A DNA stretch of 64,000 nucleotides. Origin: CAYWNA01 sp964459305 (lineage in GTDB: Bacteria > Planctomycetota > Planctomycetia > Pirellulales > Pirellulaceae). Position 1 is the first letter of the stretch; each line of letters starts with the position of its first letter. The position numbers were made by a program, and so were the translations under genes. Location: NCBI GenBank assembly GCA_964459305.1, contig CAYWNA010000035.1:6059-70058 (forward strand). Direction: 5' to 3'. Shown here one piece after another: positions 17,701 to 25,597 of this stretch. The notes under the pieces are model-generated. The model was not told the origin of the DNA, ran no database searches, and worked only from the letters and a program-made list of their open reading frames with translations.

Positions 17701-18499
17701 CAAAATCCACGACCTTGGTCACACCGTCCTTGGTGCGCATCAGATTGCCGGGCTTGATGTCGCGATGTACCAGCTCAATCGCATGTGCAGCACCCAGACC
17801 CGCGGCCGCATCGCGAATGATGCGTGTGGCCTCTTTCCAGTCCATCGGCTTGCCTTCAGACACGACTTGATCTAGCGACATCCCTTCGACGTATTCCATG
17901 GCAATGTACGCCAATCGACCTTCCGCCCCGGCTTGGTGTACAGCCGCCACGTTGGTGTGAATCAGTCGCGCAGCCGATTTTGCCTCCCGCAGAAACCGCT
18001 TCAGACGCTCCTCGTCGCTCGACAGCGAGGCCGGCAAGACTTTGATGGCGACCTTTCGGTCTAGGACAGGATCGCGGCCCAAATACACGACTCCCATCGC
18101 TCCGGCGCCGAGCTTCCGCTGGACAACGTAGTTTCCTAGCTTCTTGGGCACTTTTTCGGGAACGGGCTTCTTGGACTGACCAGCCGACGAGCGCTGTGCT
18201 TCGGCCTTACCGGCAGACGATTTCGCATGAGACGAACGTGCCTCGGCTTTCTTCGCTGGTGCCTTGTCCGAATCGGCATCCTTGGACGAGGACTTCCCCG
18301 TGTCGTCCATGGAAATCGACAACGTGAACGTGGCCCCACAACTCTTGCAGTTCGCCCGTGCGCCGATGCTCTCGTCCCGCACGTTGTACGACTTGCCGCA
18401 TTTCGGGCATTCAACACTGACAGTCATTGGCATAATCCCATGATTCTCGACTTCGAGATTCGTTCGCGGACGAGGGGTGGAGACGACTATTGCCGGCAT
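14744..18499 (-). CDS. Ser/Thr protein kinase fused to PEGA-like, FGE-like and LamG-like domains
   Basis: 1251 residues, intact. GAGGAAG lies 7 bases before ATG 18499. A zinc ribbon (CPKC at 31-34, CKSC at 51-54) is followed by a Ser/Lys/Ala-rich linker. The Hanks-type kinase spans about 123-385: glycine loop GAGAMG, Lys153 in VAIKV, HRDIKPGN (245-252), DFG (265-267) and APEQ. One membrane helix follows at 447-470, then two PEGA-like beta-domains (about 475-545 and 560-633). A formylglycine-generating-enzyme-like (sulfatase-modifying factor) domain covers about 700-998, with NSIGMKLVLIPQGEFMMGS, RLPTEAEWEYACR, GLYDMHGNVWEW and a C-terminal GFRVVM. A LamG/concanavalin-like domain ends the protein. 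Topology predicts a cytoplasmic kinase with FGE-like and LamG parts outside the membrane, i.e. a receptor kinase. The usual 'R.LRGGSW' segment reads RVARNADW here, so catalytic FGE activity is doubtful and ligand binding more likely. Confidence 0.93.
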   Translation of the reverse strand: MPAIVVSTPRPRTNLEVENHGIMPMTVSVECPKCGKSYNVRDESIGARANCKSCGATFTLSISMDDTGKSSSKDADSDKAPAKKAEARSSHAKSSAGKAEAQRSSAGQSKKPVPEKVPKKLGNYVVQRKLGAGAMGVVYLGRDPVLDRKVAIKVLPASLSSDEERLKRFLREAKSAARLIHTNVAAVHQAGAEGRLAYIAMEYVEGMSLDQVVSEGKPMDWKEATRIIRDAAAGLGAAHAIELVHRDIKPGNLMRTKDGVTKVVDFGLARGQQTDTQLTQQGTLLGTPAYMAPEQWMGGEVDGRTDLYSLTCTYYYLLTGQLPFDAPSMPALGYQHRYEAFPDPREHVAGLPDGVCRALVQGSAKKPEERFQNAEELVSALDVLLACPEESLTFGSSWQEMGAATDAEPSAAVDPLPNGFPKIEASAAALPQSQPSVAVRSKLEIPVWVWAAVGGGIVALLLLLGVVFIFSSKHGTVQITLHNADDNVKISLDGDTISIDGLKELLKLKVGEHNLVASSPNFETVTQSFRVKEGETTVVEVTFVPKAAPDTVAEGAASPATYRVTLDPPQATLAASGEGASVTGQGGERIVRVAEADGQSKVTLVAMLDGYQDHRQELQPVAGETRHLIVRLEPVPKPSPKPQVSESPKKKTTIATKSGQTQAMTPSVPSPDETPDVGEPRGGGKPTEVSGDSSLGKTMTNSIGMKLVLIPQGEFMMGSQESQEQLSKAFPTHVPKWVDFRDEQPPHRVRITRAFYLGAHEVTVGQFRQFAEEANYRTEAERDGQGGTGDEESGHAEVRRKPKCTWRHTGWNQSDDHPVVNVTWNDAVAFCEWLSGKEDKTYRLPTEAEWEYACRANTTTRWYHGDDIEGLAHVANVVDATAKAKWSAKYERDNRTTLHPLRASDGHAFTAPVGSFQPNTFGLYDMHGNVWEWCADWYSEDYYGTSPTDDPTGPPNGVLRVARNADWTANPLGSRSANRNGLAPDYRSGSSGFRVVMTMPDTTPAAKPTVDGSSAHKMPPLPKGCVVAYSFDRDTIFSQGSKQYVRDLSGNDYHGLLSNVTITDGSVGAAAEFNRTRRSHVTLPKEDGQYPAGDFTMVAWLSNVSGSILDLNCSVSGVPNHCGGALLWASGGQMRVYISCPDGRHGNDNSIMSSPDVLGREQWTHCAFRRQGGTIAFFANGNLDQVRPCPGGKIVYQYQAYDDNSVHIGLWRRKGWDDDSGYWGRIDEFVLFDRALSDNEIADLYRRQSGG

Positions 18500-18609
18500 C
18501 GCATCGCTTCCTCATGGCTGATGATACAAAACTCTACACCGCACAACCAGTTAGGTGGGCCAAAGGCTTGCATCGATAACGGACTGCTGATGTTCCGTAT
18601 TCGTTCGTA

Positions 18610-18677
18610 GTACCGCCTTTAGGCGGCCGATGCGACAATCGGCATTTCCGTATCCGTCTCCGCCTGAAGGCGGTACT
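18610..18677. repeat. Inverted pair of short hairpins (AGTACCGCCT...)
   Basis: 18610-18626 and 18661-18677 match 16 of 17 bases when inverted. Each arm is itself a small hairpin (CCGCCT-TT-AGGCGG and CGCCT-GA-AGGCG). REP-like. Confidence 0.65.
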
Positions 18678-18862
18678 GCCAACCATCGCCTCGCTTTCTA
18701 TGTTCGGGTGCATTCGATGAGAATGGGGATTCGTTTGGACGATTTTTTCGCGGGGCGCTGCATTTGACGCGGACCAATGTGACAGCGCCATTTTGACGTC
18801 TTACCGTAACCCGATGCGAAGGTCTTGATGTTGCGCCGCAAGTGATAACCGGCTGGGCTGAA

Positions 18863-18930
18863 GTAACCCGCAGCGTAAGCGAAGGAACGGGTTGTGATCG
18901 TGTGCGCCCCTCGCTTACACTTCGGGTTAC
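18863..18930. repeat. Diverged GTAACCCG palindrome
   Basis: 18863-18885 and 18908-18930 match 20 of 23 bases when inverted. The arms carry GTAACCCG and GTAAGCGA, shared with the perfect palindrome at 8749-8813, so this is an older copy of the same family. Confidence 0.6.
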
Positions 18931-19170
18931 GACATCTATTTCTCGGCGAAAAGCGTCGCCCGCAACTTCAGAAGCCAAGATCAACAACGAATCGTCGATG
19001 CTGATATCATATTCTTGCCGTCCATGTTCTTGCCCAGTCTGGGGCCCAGGGAGAGGGTGGCAAGAAAATGATGGGCAAGAATATCGTCTCTGCTACCGAC
19101 CAGCGTCTCGCTTAGCTCGCACACAGTCCTGGACGAAGCCGTAATTTGATTACCCACAGGAGAACTCGTC

Positions 19171-19903
19171 ATGTTGCCTCGCTCACTCCAAATTGCCTTA
19201 GCGGGCTTTTTTCTGGTGGCGAATATCACGTTGGCGCCGAACTCGCCGGCGGCCGAGGAGCCTCACCCATTTGATTTGCGTCCTCAGCCGTGGCAGCAGC
19301 GGCAGCCGGTACTTTCGGCTTTGACCACGAAACAGGCGTGGTGCAGAGTGGTGCTATACAGCCCCGCCGTGCTGTTCAAGGACGGAAAGTTCAGGATTTG
19401 GTACATTGGCACTTCGGCCGGCTCGCGCGGTCCAGGCATGGCCATGGGATATGCCGAGTCGGACGACGGCATTCATTGGACCGAGCACGCGGACAATCCC
19501 ATCCTGACCGACGACGATATCCCTTGGGGCGAAGGCTGGCAGACGCCGTTCGTGCTGTTCGACCAGGAAGAGAAGGTCTACAAGATGTGACTTCATGTGG
19601 TATGGCTGCCATCGGCCGGGCGGCGTGTTCGAAGTTTTCTGTGCCACCTCGAACGACGGCTCGCGTTGGAAAATCGACCACGACAAGGCCGCATTCCCGG
19701 CCACGGGTAGTAGGGAGGACTTCGACGGCCGGTACACGTCGATTCCCTTCGTCTTGAGCTTTCCGGATCGTTACATGATATACTATGCTGCCCGCTCCCG
19801 GGACAATGGCTACATCGACGGCAAAGGGCGAAAGCGAAGGGACGGCGCGGGCGTCTACGCAAGTATCGGTATGGCAATGATTCCCAAGAACACCACCGAG
19901 TAA
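19171..19903 (+). pseudogene. GH-like five-bladed propeller protein, frameshifted
   Basis: The N-terminal part (19171-19590) has a signal peptide (MLPRSLQIALAGFFLVANIT) and propeller strings VLYSPAVLFKDGKFRIWYIG, MGYAESDDGIHWTEH and NPILTDDDIPWGEGWQTPFV, then stops at TGA after KVYKM. One base further on, the next frame continues the same fold from 19591: DFMWYGCHRPGGVFEVFCAT, SNDGSRWKIDHDKAAFP, FDGRYTSIPFVLSFPDRYMI and a normal end at 19903. The two parts together would make a roughly 243-residue protein resembling GH43/GH32-type hydrolases. A one-base change around 19585-19592 restores the full frame, so this is either a real inactivating mutation or an assembly error. Confidence 0.75.
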
Positions 19904-19974
19904 TCGGCCGACCGACAACGCCAAAGCGTTGTTCTTTGTGTGGCCGAAGGGCTCAAACCAGCAGGACACGACAG

Positions 19975-20445
19975 ATGATAGAAATTTCCATCCCTGGGTA
20001 CCGGGATCTGCAGATCCAGAATTTGGTGTTGGACTATAACGGAACTCTGGCCTGCGATGGCGAGGTCATCGGCGGGGTTAAAGAGTCGCTCGAAGTCCTA
20101 TCGAAAGACCTTCAGGTTCACGTCGTCACCGCCGACACGTTCGGCAAGGCCGGATCTCGGCTTGAGGACTACCCTTGCCAGTTGGTGGTGCTGCCTGTCG
20201 AGAACCAGGCCGAGGCGAAGCTGGAGTACGTGAAAAGTCTGGGGCTGGACGTCACAGCCTGCGTGGGCAATGGCCGCAACGATCGGCGGATGCTCAAGGA
20301 ATCGGCGCTGGGTATGGCGGTGGTCCTTGGCGAAGGTGCGTCAGTGGAGACGTTGCTTTCGGCCGACTTGGTTTGCACCGACATCGTCTCCGCCCTCGGA
20401 CTGCTGACCAACCCGCTACGGCTGGTCGCCACGCTGCGATCATAG
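19975..20445 (+). CDS. HAD-family hydrolase, soluble P-type-ATPase-like
   Basis: 156 residues from ATG 19975 (MIEISIPGYRDLQIQNLVLD); AGGA lies about 9 bases upstream, and the longer frame from 19936 adds nothing conserved. HAD motif I is LDYNGTLACDG: the nucleophile Asp is kept but the second Asp of the usual D-x-D is Asn, as in the small soluble P-type-ATPase-like group. Motif II is VVTADTFG, and the acidic motif IV is CVGNGRNDRRML. Both the core size and absence of a cap domain fit this group of cytosolic phosphohydrolase-like proteins. The substrate is unknown; loss of the acid/base Asp weakens the case for ordinary phosphatase activity. It stands alone between a frameshifted gene and a repeat element. 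Confidence 0.8.
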   Translation: MIEISIPGYRDLQIQNLVLDYNGTLACDGEVIGGVKESLEVLSKDLQVHVVTADTFGKAGSRLEDYPCQLVVLPVENQAEAKLEYVKSLGLDVTACVGNGRNDRRMLKESALGMAVVLGEGASVETLLSADLVCTDIVSALGLLTNPLRLVATLRS

Positions 20446-20472
20446 ACTCGGCGGTCCCTACTCCGCAGCCTC

Positions 20473-20734
20473 TGTAGGGTGGGCCAAACGGACCGACATA
20501 AACCACGAGTACCATGGAAACGACAGCCGCTATGTCGGATCGATTCAGCGCATCGTACTGCCAGTGCAGGCCCACCAGAATGCGCGTTCCATCCTGAAAT
20601 GCGAGCATGGTACCCATGGAGAGCACATTTCGGTGGGCCCGCGCTCCGTTTTCTCGTTGGCAACCGTCTCTGCCCACGCCACCTGTCCTCAACGCATTCA
20701 CGTGCAACCGGTTGTCCGCTTGGCCCACCCTACA
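20473..20734. repeat. 262-bp MITE-like element with 21-bp inverted ends
   Basis: Ends 20473-20493 and 20714-20734 match 20 of 21 bases when inverted (TGTAGGGTGGGCCAARCGGA core). A second, inner inverted pair (GCAGGCCCACCAGAATGCGC near 20571 and its partner around 20627-20645) lets the whole unit fold on itself. No transposase and no clear target duplication are present. It fills the gap between the HAD gene and purN. Confidence 0.65.
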
Positions 20735-20783
20735 TTTCTTCGCCAACGTCTCTACCCCGGTCTTACATCCTATCAGAGCTCGC

Positions 20784-21425
20784 CTACTCCGCAGCGATGC
20801 GCACACGGCGGCCTTCGATGGTTACTCGTCCGGCGGCGATCAGGTTGAGTGCCTCTGGATAGGCGTCGCACTCGGCTTCGAAGACGCGGGCCGCCAGGGT
20901 GTCCGGTGTGTCGTCGTCAAGGACCGGCACTGCCTTTTGCAGAATCACTGGTCCGTTGTCGTACTGGTTGTCGGCAAAATGGACGGTGCACCCGCTCAGC
21001 TTCGCGCCGTATTCCAACACCGCTTCGTGCACGAAGTGCCCGTACATCCCTTCGCCGCAGAACGAGGGTATTAGCGCAGGATGGATGTTGGTGACTTGAT
21101 CGGCAAAATCGTCGGGGATAGTGATCCGTTTCAAGAAGCCGCCCAACACCACCACGTCGACTTCCAATTCGCGGCAGCGAGCGAAGATGGCTTCACTGAA
21201 GGCATCCTGAGAGGGGAAGTCTCTCCGCTGGATGACTGCGCTCTGGATGCCCGCCTGTTCGGCGAAACTCAGCCCACCGGCTTTCGGGCTGCTTGAGACC
21301 ACCAGTCGAATATCGACGTTCAACTGGCCAGCTTCAATCCGCTGTATCATGTTCCTCAACGTCGTACCGCCGCCGGAAATGAGTACCGCGATTCGCAACG
21401 GGGTGTCAGCGTCTGAAGTAGACAT
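20784..21425 (-). CDS. purN: Phosphoribosylglycinamide formyltransferase
   Basis: 213 residues from ATG 21425 (MSTSDADTPLRIAVLISGGG); AAAGGAGG is 11 bases upstream, and the longer frame to 21587 has no family similarity. PurN transfers a formyl group from 10-formyl-tetrahydrofolate to GAR, the third step of purine biosynthesis, in the cytoplasm. The substrate loop (SGGGTTLRNMI), the catalytic segment with Asn and His (TNIHPALIPSF) and the later CTVHFADNQYDNGPVILQ block, which carries the conserved Asp before GP, are all present in the right order. Length is normal. It is divergent from purH, with about 490 bp of repeat-containing DNA between their starts, so the two purine genes could share a control region. 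Confidence 0.95.
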   Translation of the reverse strand: MSTSDADTPLRIAVLISGGGTTLRNMIQRIEAGQLNVDIRLVVSSSPKAGGLSFAEQAGIQSAVIQRRDFPSQDAFSEAIFARCRELEVDVVVLGGFLKRITIPDDFADQVTNIHPALIPSFCGEGMYGHFVHEAVLEYGAKLSGCTVHFADNQYDNGPVILQKAVPVLDDDTPDTLAARVFEAECDAYPEALNLIAAGRVTIEGRRVRIAAE

Positions 21426-21917
21426 GTGGGGATGAGCCTCCTTTGGCGTGCTGTGACCGCGCGGGATCGCAAAACTGTAGGGACGCTTTCCGTGGCGTTC
21501 CCTACAGAACTCAGACAGCCGAACTATGCCACGGCCGGTTGGAAATGTCCGTAGCCGAACTCGCCAGAGTTTGGGCGGAAGCTGCACTCCACCAAAGTCT
21601 GGCGACTTCGGCTACCTGCGCAATGGGAAAAACCAAAACGCCGCGGCATAGCAAGGTAAAGTACCGGGCTGGCCGGAGATGATCAAGTGGCCCCGCCCCG
21701 GGCGCTGCCAGGCGATCTTCGTGCTTCGGGCCTTCCTCGTTCCTTCGTCGTTAATCATTGGGATTTGGTCATTTGGCTCGCCCTGAGACGAATGAATCAG
21801 CGCCATACTATTAGGTCGGGGGCTTGACGACTGGCAGCCCTATCGGAGAGGATCTCTGGACCTTGAATCCTGAACCCTTTGGCCGCAACGGCAGCCCGCG
21901 TTAGGAGAGTAGCTATT
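21426..21917. other. Intergenic region between divergent purN and purH
   Basis: No coding frame is convincing. The region holds a short imperfect palindrome at 21476-21506 (TGTAGGGA ... TCCCTACA) and the core of the GTAGCCGAA repeat at 21551-21615. Both purine promoters must be here. I could not identify a purine riboswitch or a PurR-like operator by eye. Confidence 0.55.
21551..21615. repeat. Core-only copy of the GTAGCCGAA palindrome
   Basis: GTAGCCGAACTCGCCAGAGT... pairs with ...CCAAAGTCTGGCGACTTCGG at the other side, 24-base imperfect arms. It matches the centre of the longer elements at 25598, 35805 and 57669, but lacks their outer ATACCAYCCGCGG ends. Confidence 0.75.
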
Positions 21918-23486
21918 ATGGAGTCGCCCCCTATCAAACGAGCCCTGATCAGCGTCAGTGACAAGTTCGGATTGGCCCAATTCGCTCAGGGCTTGGCAAA
22001 TGCCGGCGTAGAGATTTACAGCACTGGTGGGACCCGCAAACACCTCGAAGCGGAAGGAATCGAGGTTCGCGACGTGTCCGAATACACCGGCTTTCCGGAG
22101 ATGATGGACGGGCGGCTCAAGACGCTTCACCCCAAAGTCTTTGGCGGTATCCTTTGCCGTCACGACAACGCCAGCGACATGCAGGCGATTGGGGACCACG
22201 GCATCGTGAGCTTCGAATTGGTGGTGGTCAACCTCTACCCATTCGAGGCCACCGTCGCAAAACCGGACGTGACGCTGGCCGAGGCCATCGAAAAGATAGA
22301 CATTGGCGGACCCTCGCTGGTGCGAGCGGCGGCCAAGAATCACGCCTTCACCACGATTGCCACGAGCTCAGAACAGTATCCGGAGATCCTCGATCAGGTG
22401 ACGGCCAGTGGTGCGACCACCGCCGAGCTGCGCCAAAAGCTGGCTGGCGAAGCGTTTGCCCATACGGCCAAGTACGATCAAGCGATCGCAGCTTTTTTTG
22501 CGGGTCAAACGGCCGAAGGCGATTTCCCTGGCACCGTGAACAAGAGCTTTCGGCGAAAGGCGGTGCTCCGCTACGGCGAGAACCCTCACCAGCAGGCGGC
22601 TCTGTATGCCGAATCGCAACCGGTCGGCGCCAATCTGGTATCGGCCAAACAGCTTCACGGCAAGGATTTGTCGTACAACAATCTGCTCGATTTGGACAGC
22701 GCCTTGGAGATCGTCCGCGGTTTCTCGCAGCCGGCGGCGTCGGTCATCAAGCACAACAACCCGTGCGGTGCAGCCGTGGCCGATTCGTTGGCTGATGCGC
22801 TCCGCAAAGGAATGTCCGGCGATCCGGTCAGTGCCTTTGGTTCCGTGTTGGGCCTGAACCAGGTTATGGATGCGGCCACGGCAGACGTATTGACCGAACC
22901 GGGGCTGTTCGTCGAAGCCATTGTGGCGCCGGACTTCGCGCCCGAAGCTGTGGAAATTCTGACCACCAAGCCCAAGTGGAAGGCCAACGTCCGGCTGATC
23001 AAAGTGGGCGGTCTTGGCGAGGAACGCAGCGGCTGGTTGTATCGTTTCATCGACGGTGGTGTGCTGATGCAAGAAGGCGACATTTCGGCTGATCCCGAGG
23101 AAGATTGGAAAGTCGTTACCGAAGCCAAGCCCACCGACGTTCAAATGGCAGATTTACGTTTTGCTTGGTCGATCGTGCGACACGTCAAGTCAAACGCCAT
23201 CGTCATCTGCAAGGACGGGATGCTCCTGGGTGCAGGGGCCGGCCAGATGAGCCGAGTGGATTCAACGGAAATCGCCATCAACAAAGCAGGCGACCGGATT
23301 TCCGGCTCGGTACTCGGCTCCGACGCCTTCTTCCCCTTCCCCGACTCGATCGACCGGGCCGCCGAGGCAGGCGTTACGGCCATCATTGAACCAGGCGGCT
23401 CCAAGAAGGACGAGGAAGTGATCGCCGCCTGCAACAAGCACGGACTGGCCATGATCTTTACGGGCCGGAGACACTTCAAGCACTAA
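21918..23486 (+). CDS. purH: Bifunctional AICAR formyltransferase / IMP cyclohydrolase
   Basis: 522 residues from ATG 21918 (MESPPIKRALISVSDKFGLA), with TTAGGAGAG 9 bases upstream; the longer frame to 21879 lacks similarity. PurH performs the last two steps to IMP. The N-terminal MGS-like cyclohydrolase domain (1 to about 195) shows SVSDK, STGGTRKHLEAEGI, SEYTGFPEMMDGRLKTLHPK, GGILCR and LVVVNLYPFE. The C-terminal transformylase domain shows LRYGENPHQQA, LSYNNLLDLDSA and the IKHNNPCGAA active-site segment, with the end LAMIFTGRRHFKH. All are in the expected order and the length is standard. Its stop overlaps that of the convergent sulfatase gene by three bases. Confidence 0.97.
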   Translation: MESPPIKRALISVSDKFGLAQFAQGLANAGVEIYSTGGTRKHLEAEGIEVRDVSEYTGFPEMMDGRLKTLHPKVFGGILCRHDNASDMQAIGDHGIVSFELVVVNLYPFEATVAKPDVTLAEAIEKIDIGGPSLVRAAAKNHAFTTIATSSEQYPEILDQVTASGATTAELRQKLAGEAFAHTAKYDQAIAAFFAGQTAEGDFPGTVNKSFRRKAVLRYGENPHQQAALYAESQPVGANLVSAKQLHGKDLSYNNLLDLDSALEIVRGFSQPAASVIKHNNPCGAAVADSLADALRKGMSGDPVSAFGSVLGLNQVMDAATADVLTEPGLFVEAIVAPDFAPEAVEILTTKPKWKANVRLIKVGGLGEERSGWLYRFIDGGVLMQEGDISADPEEDWKVVTEAKPTDVQMADLRFAWSIVRHVKSNAIVICKDGMLLGAGAGQMSRVDSTEIAINKAGDRISGSVLGSDAFFPFPDSIDRAAEAGVTAIIEPGGSKKDEEVIAACNKHGLAMIFTGRRHFKH

Positions 23487-24925
23487 CGTGTCATTATGTG
23501 ATTCTTCAATTGCTCCTCCTGCCAGTGTCTCCAATTGGAACCGTCATACCAGCGCGGCTGCGCTAGTGGTTCCTCCCAGGCTTCCATCTTCTGCAATAAG
23601 GTCCGCGTCTTCTCAGGATACTCCGCCGCCAAGTTCGTTGTTTCCTCTGGATCATCTTCCAGGTTGATCAACATCAGCGGCGCAAGCAGCTCACGCTCTT
23701 CTTCAAGTGGATTCTCTGCCACGCGCAGCAGTTTCCAGGCGCCCTCGCGGGCCACCGTCACACGCCAGAACCGCCAGAAAAGCGTCTCATGCGGAACGCC
23801 CTCACGCTGGCCCTTGAAGTAGGGCAGCAAGTTCACACCGTCCATGGCCCACACCGGATCCACCTTCCCACCGCCGGCTGCCAAACACGTCGGCAACAAA
23901 TCCAAGGAAGACACCGGATGTTCGAAACGCTCTCCCTTGGGAAGTTGCGCCGGCCATGACACGATAAATGGCACACGGATGCCCCCTTCCCAGTATGTGC
24001 CCTTGAAACCACGCAGGGAGCCATTGAAATGCGCGGTCCCCTGAGTGCCTCCATTGTCGTTCAGAAACACAATCAGCGTGTTCTCTGTCAAGTCCAGCCT
24101 ATCCAACTGTGCCAGTAATCGCCCGACGTTGTCGTCCATCGACTTGGTCATCGCCGACACCATCCAACGATTCTTAGGCTCGATTTTCGGACATTGCTCC
24201 AGATCCTCTTCCTTTGCGTGGAACGGTCCATGCACCGCGTTGTAGGACAAGTAGACGAAAAATGGGTGTTTCTGATTCCGGTCGATGAAGTCCATCGCCG
24301 CGTCGGTGAAATCGTCCGTCAAATAGGTGATTTCCGACAACTCATCCACCGGTTCTTCATCGCGCCGGATCGCCGTCCCACGACCTGGTTTCTTCAAGGG
24401 CCAGTACGAGCGCGACCCGCCCAGGAATCCGTAGAACTCATCGAAACCTCGCCGGTTCGGGTGATACTTTGGCAACTCGCCAAGATGCCACTTGCCGATC
24501 GCCATGGTGCGATATCCTTGCGCTCTCATCACGTCCCCCAACGTCCGCTGGCCGGTGTCCAGTCCTAGATCCTCCTTCGTATACCCTGGTGTTGGGGTCG
24601 TCGGCACATTGCACTCCGCCCCAAACCGCTGCTGATACCGTCCCGACATCAAGCCCATCCGCGAAGGCGTACATGTCGACGCCGTGACGTAACCCTGCGA
24701 ACAGAAAACCCCTTCTTTCGCCAGCCGGTCAATGTGCGGCGTCGGCACGAGTGCGCCGCCCGTCACTCCGAAATCCGCGTACCCCGCATCATCCGATAGA
24801 ATGATGATCACGTTGGGCTGCGCCGCCTGCACGCAACATGGCAACAGCCCGATAACCGCTGCGGTCAGCAGACGGATTACACCCGCTGGGATGCTCCCGC
24901 GTCGCGAGGAATCCAAGGTTCTCAT
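23483..24925 (-). CDS. Secreted type I sulfatase (formylglycine-dependent)
   Basis: 480 residues; a signal peptide spans about 1-35 (VIRLLTAAVIGLLPCCVQAA). The mature start PNVIIILSDDAGYADFGVTG carries the metal-binding Asp45-Asp46. The modification motif is C85-T-P-S-R89 (TASTCTPSRMGLMSG); Cys85 would be converted to formylglycine, by FGE or an anaerobic sulfatase-maturing enzyme encoded elsewhere. Further family blocks are GKWHLGELPKYHPNRRGFDE and FLNDNGGTQGTAHFNGSLRG, followed by KGTYWEGGIRVPFIVSWPAQ. It removes sulfate esters, probably from sulfated polysaccharides or glycosaminoglycan-like material, in the periplasm or outside. The stop codon overlaps purH's stop on the other strand. Confidence 0.95.
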   Translation of the reverse strand: MRTLDSSRRGSIPAGVIRLLTAAVIGLLPCCVQAAQPNVIIILSDDAGYADFGVTGGALVPTPHIDRLAKEGVFCSQGYVTASTCTPSRMGLMSGRYQQRFGAECNVPTTPTPGYTKEDLGLDTGQRTLGDVMRAQGYRTMAIGKWHLGELPKYHPNRRGFDEFYGFLGGSRSYWPLKKPGRGTAIRRDEEPVDELSEITYLTDDFTDAAMDFIDRNQKHPFFVYLSYNAVHGPFHAKEEDLEQCPKIEPKNRWMVSAMTKSMDDNVGRLLAQLDRLDLTENTLIVFLNDNGGTQGTAHFNGSLRGFKGTYWEGGIRVPFIVSWPAQLPKGERFEHPVSSLDLLPTCLAAGGGKVDPVWAMDGVNLLPYFKGQREGVPHETLFWRFWRVTVAREGAWKLLRVAENPLEEERELLAPLMLINLEDDPEETTNLAAEYPEKTRTLLQKMEAWEEPLAQPRWYDGSNWRHWQEEQLKNHIMTR

Positions 24926-24954
24926 TTTGGTCTCCTAGAGTGTGCCTCGTTATA

Positions 24955-25362
24955 CTATCCCGGATTGCTCATGACGCTGGGCATCAAGTGAAATACTATC
25001 GTAGCCCCGGCCAATCGCCCAGTGGCTGTGCACCGGCAGATGACGCGGCGAAGTCTCTTGAGACGTGCGGCCAGCTGGCCACATGCCAGCCACCCCCGAA
25101 GAGTGCTTCCCTCGCGATCCCGCCGAAAATCTCCAATACTCTCGACAAGTGTCCTGAACACCTCCTGGACGACGTCTTCCGCATCGGATGATGACAGTCG
25201 CCGACGACGACACCAATAGTACACCAAGGGCCCAAACAGCGAGGACAGACGCATCCAAACATCAGGGTGGTCCGCCAGGACTCCCTTCAGCAACCGCGAC
25301 GACATCGTCCCGGGCTGTGTAAGGGCACATGAGCTATGAAGTGTTTTGTTGGGATCTGTCAC
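24955..25362 (-). pseudogene. ECF sigma factor remnant (region 2 only)
   Basis: The frame reads a planctomycete-type ECF sigma region 2: SSRLLKGVLADHPDVWMRLS, SLFGPLVYYWCRRRRLSSSD and AEDVVQEVFRTLVESIGDFR, then RDREGSTLRGWL. After RGWL the expected 'W..TRN...D..R' helix appears only in the neighbouring frame (HVASWPHVSRDFAASSAG), so there is a frameshift there. Region 4, the -35-binding domain, is absent and the sequence ends close to the sulfatase promoter. It cannot direct promoter recognition. It may be a relic of a sigma/kinase regulatory pair; no intact partner is adjacent. Confidence 0.65.
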
Positions 25363-25597
25363 GACTTGTTCCGGTGTTCACACGCAGACGTTGCCTGAAG
25401 ATGAGTCGTAGGTGGCAACAACCAGCCGACCAGCGAAAATCTCCTTGAGTTGGCTGCACCTCAAGTGACGGGCAATGAAGCCAGGAGTATAACTGCCGCG
25501 ACACCCAGATCAACTGTCGCGATGGCAAGTATTGGGACAACCTCACCCGCGATGAACGTGCGGCGGTTAATTCGTTCCGTGGGTCTCTGTAATTGGT

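Larger units (their letters stand above)
18500..19170. other. 671-bp gene-free stretch with three repeat families
   Basis: No ORF here has family character. The stretch holds the AGTACCGCCTTTAGGCG inverted pair (18610-18677) and the GTAACCCG inverted pair (18863-18930). A third imperfect pair is built on GATATCATATTCTTGCC (about 19008) and GGCAAGAATATC (about 19073-19084). Between them must lie the promoter of the kinase (minus) and that of the gene at 19171 (plus), but no clear -35/-10 can be named. Confidence 0.6.
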
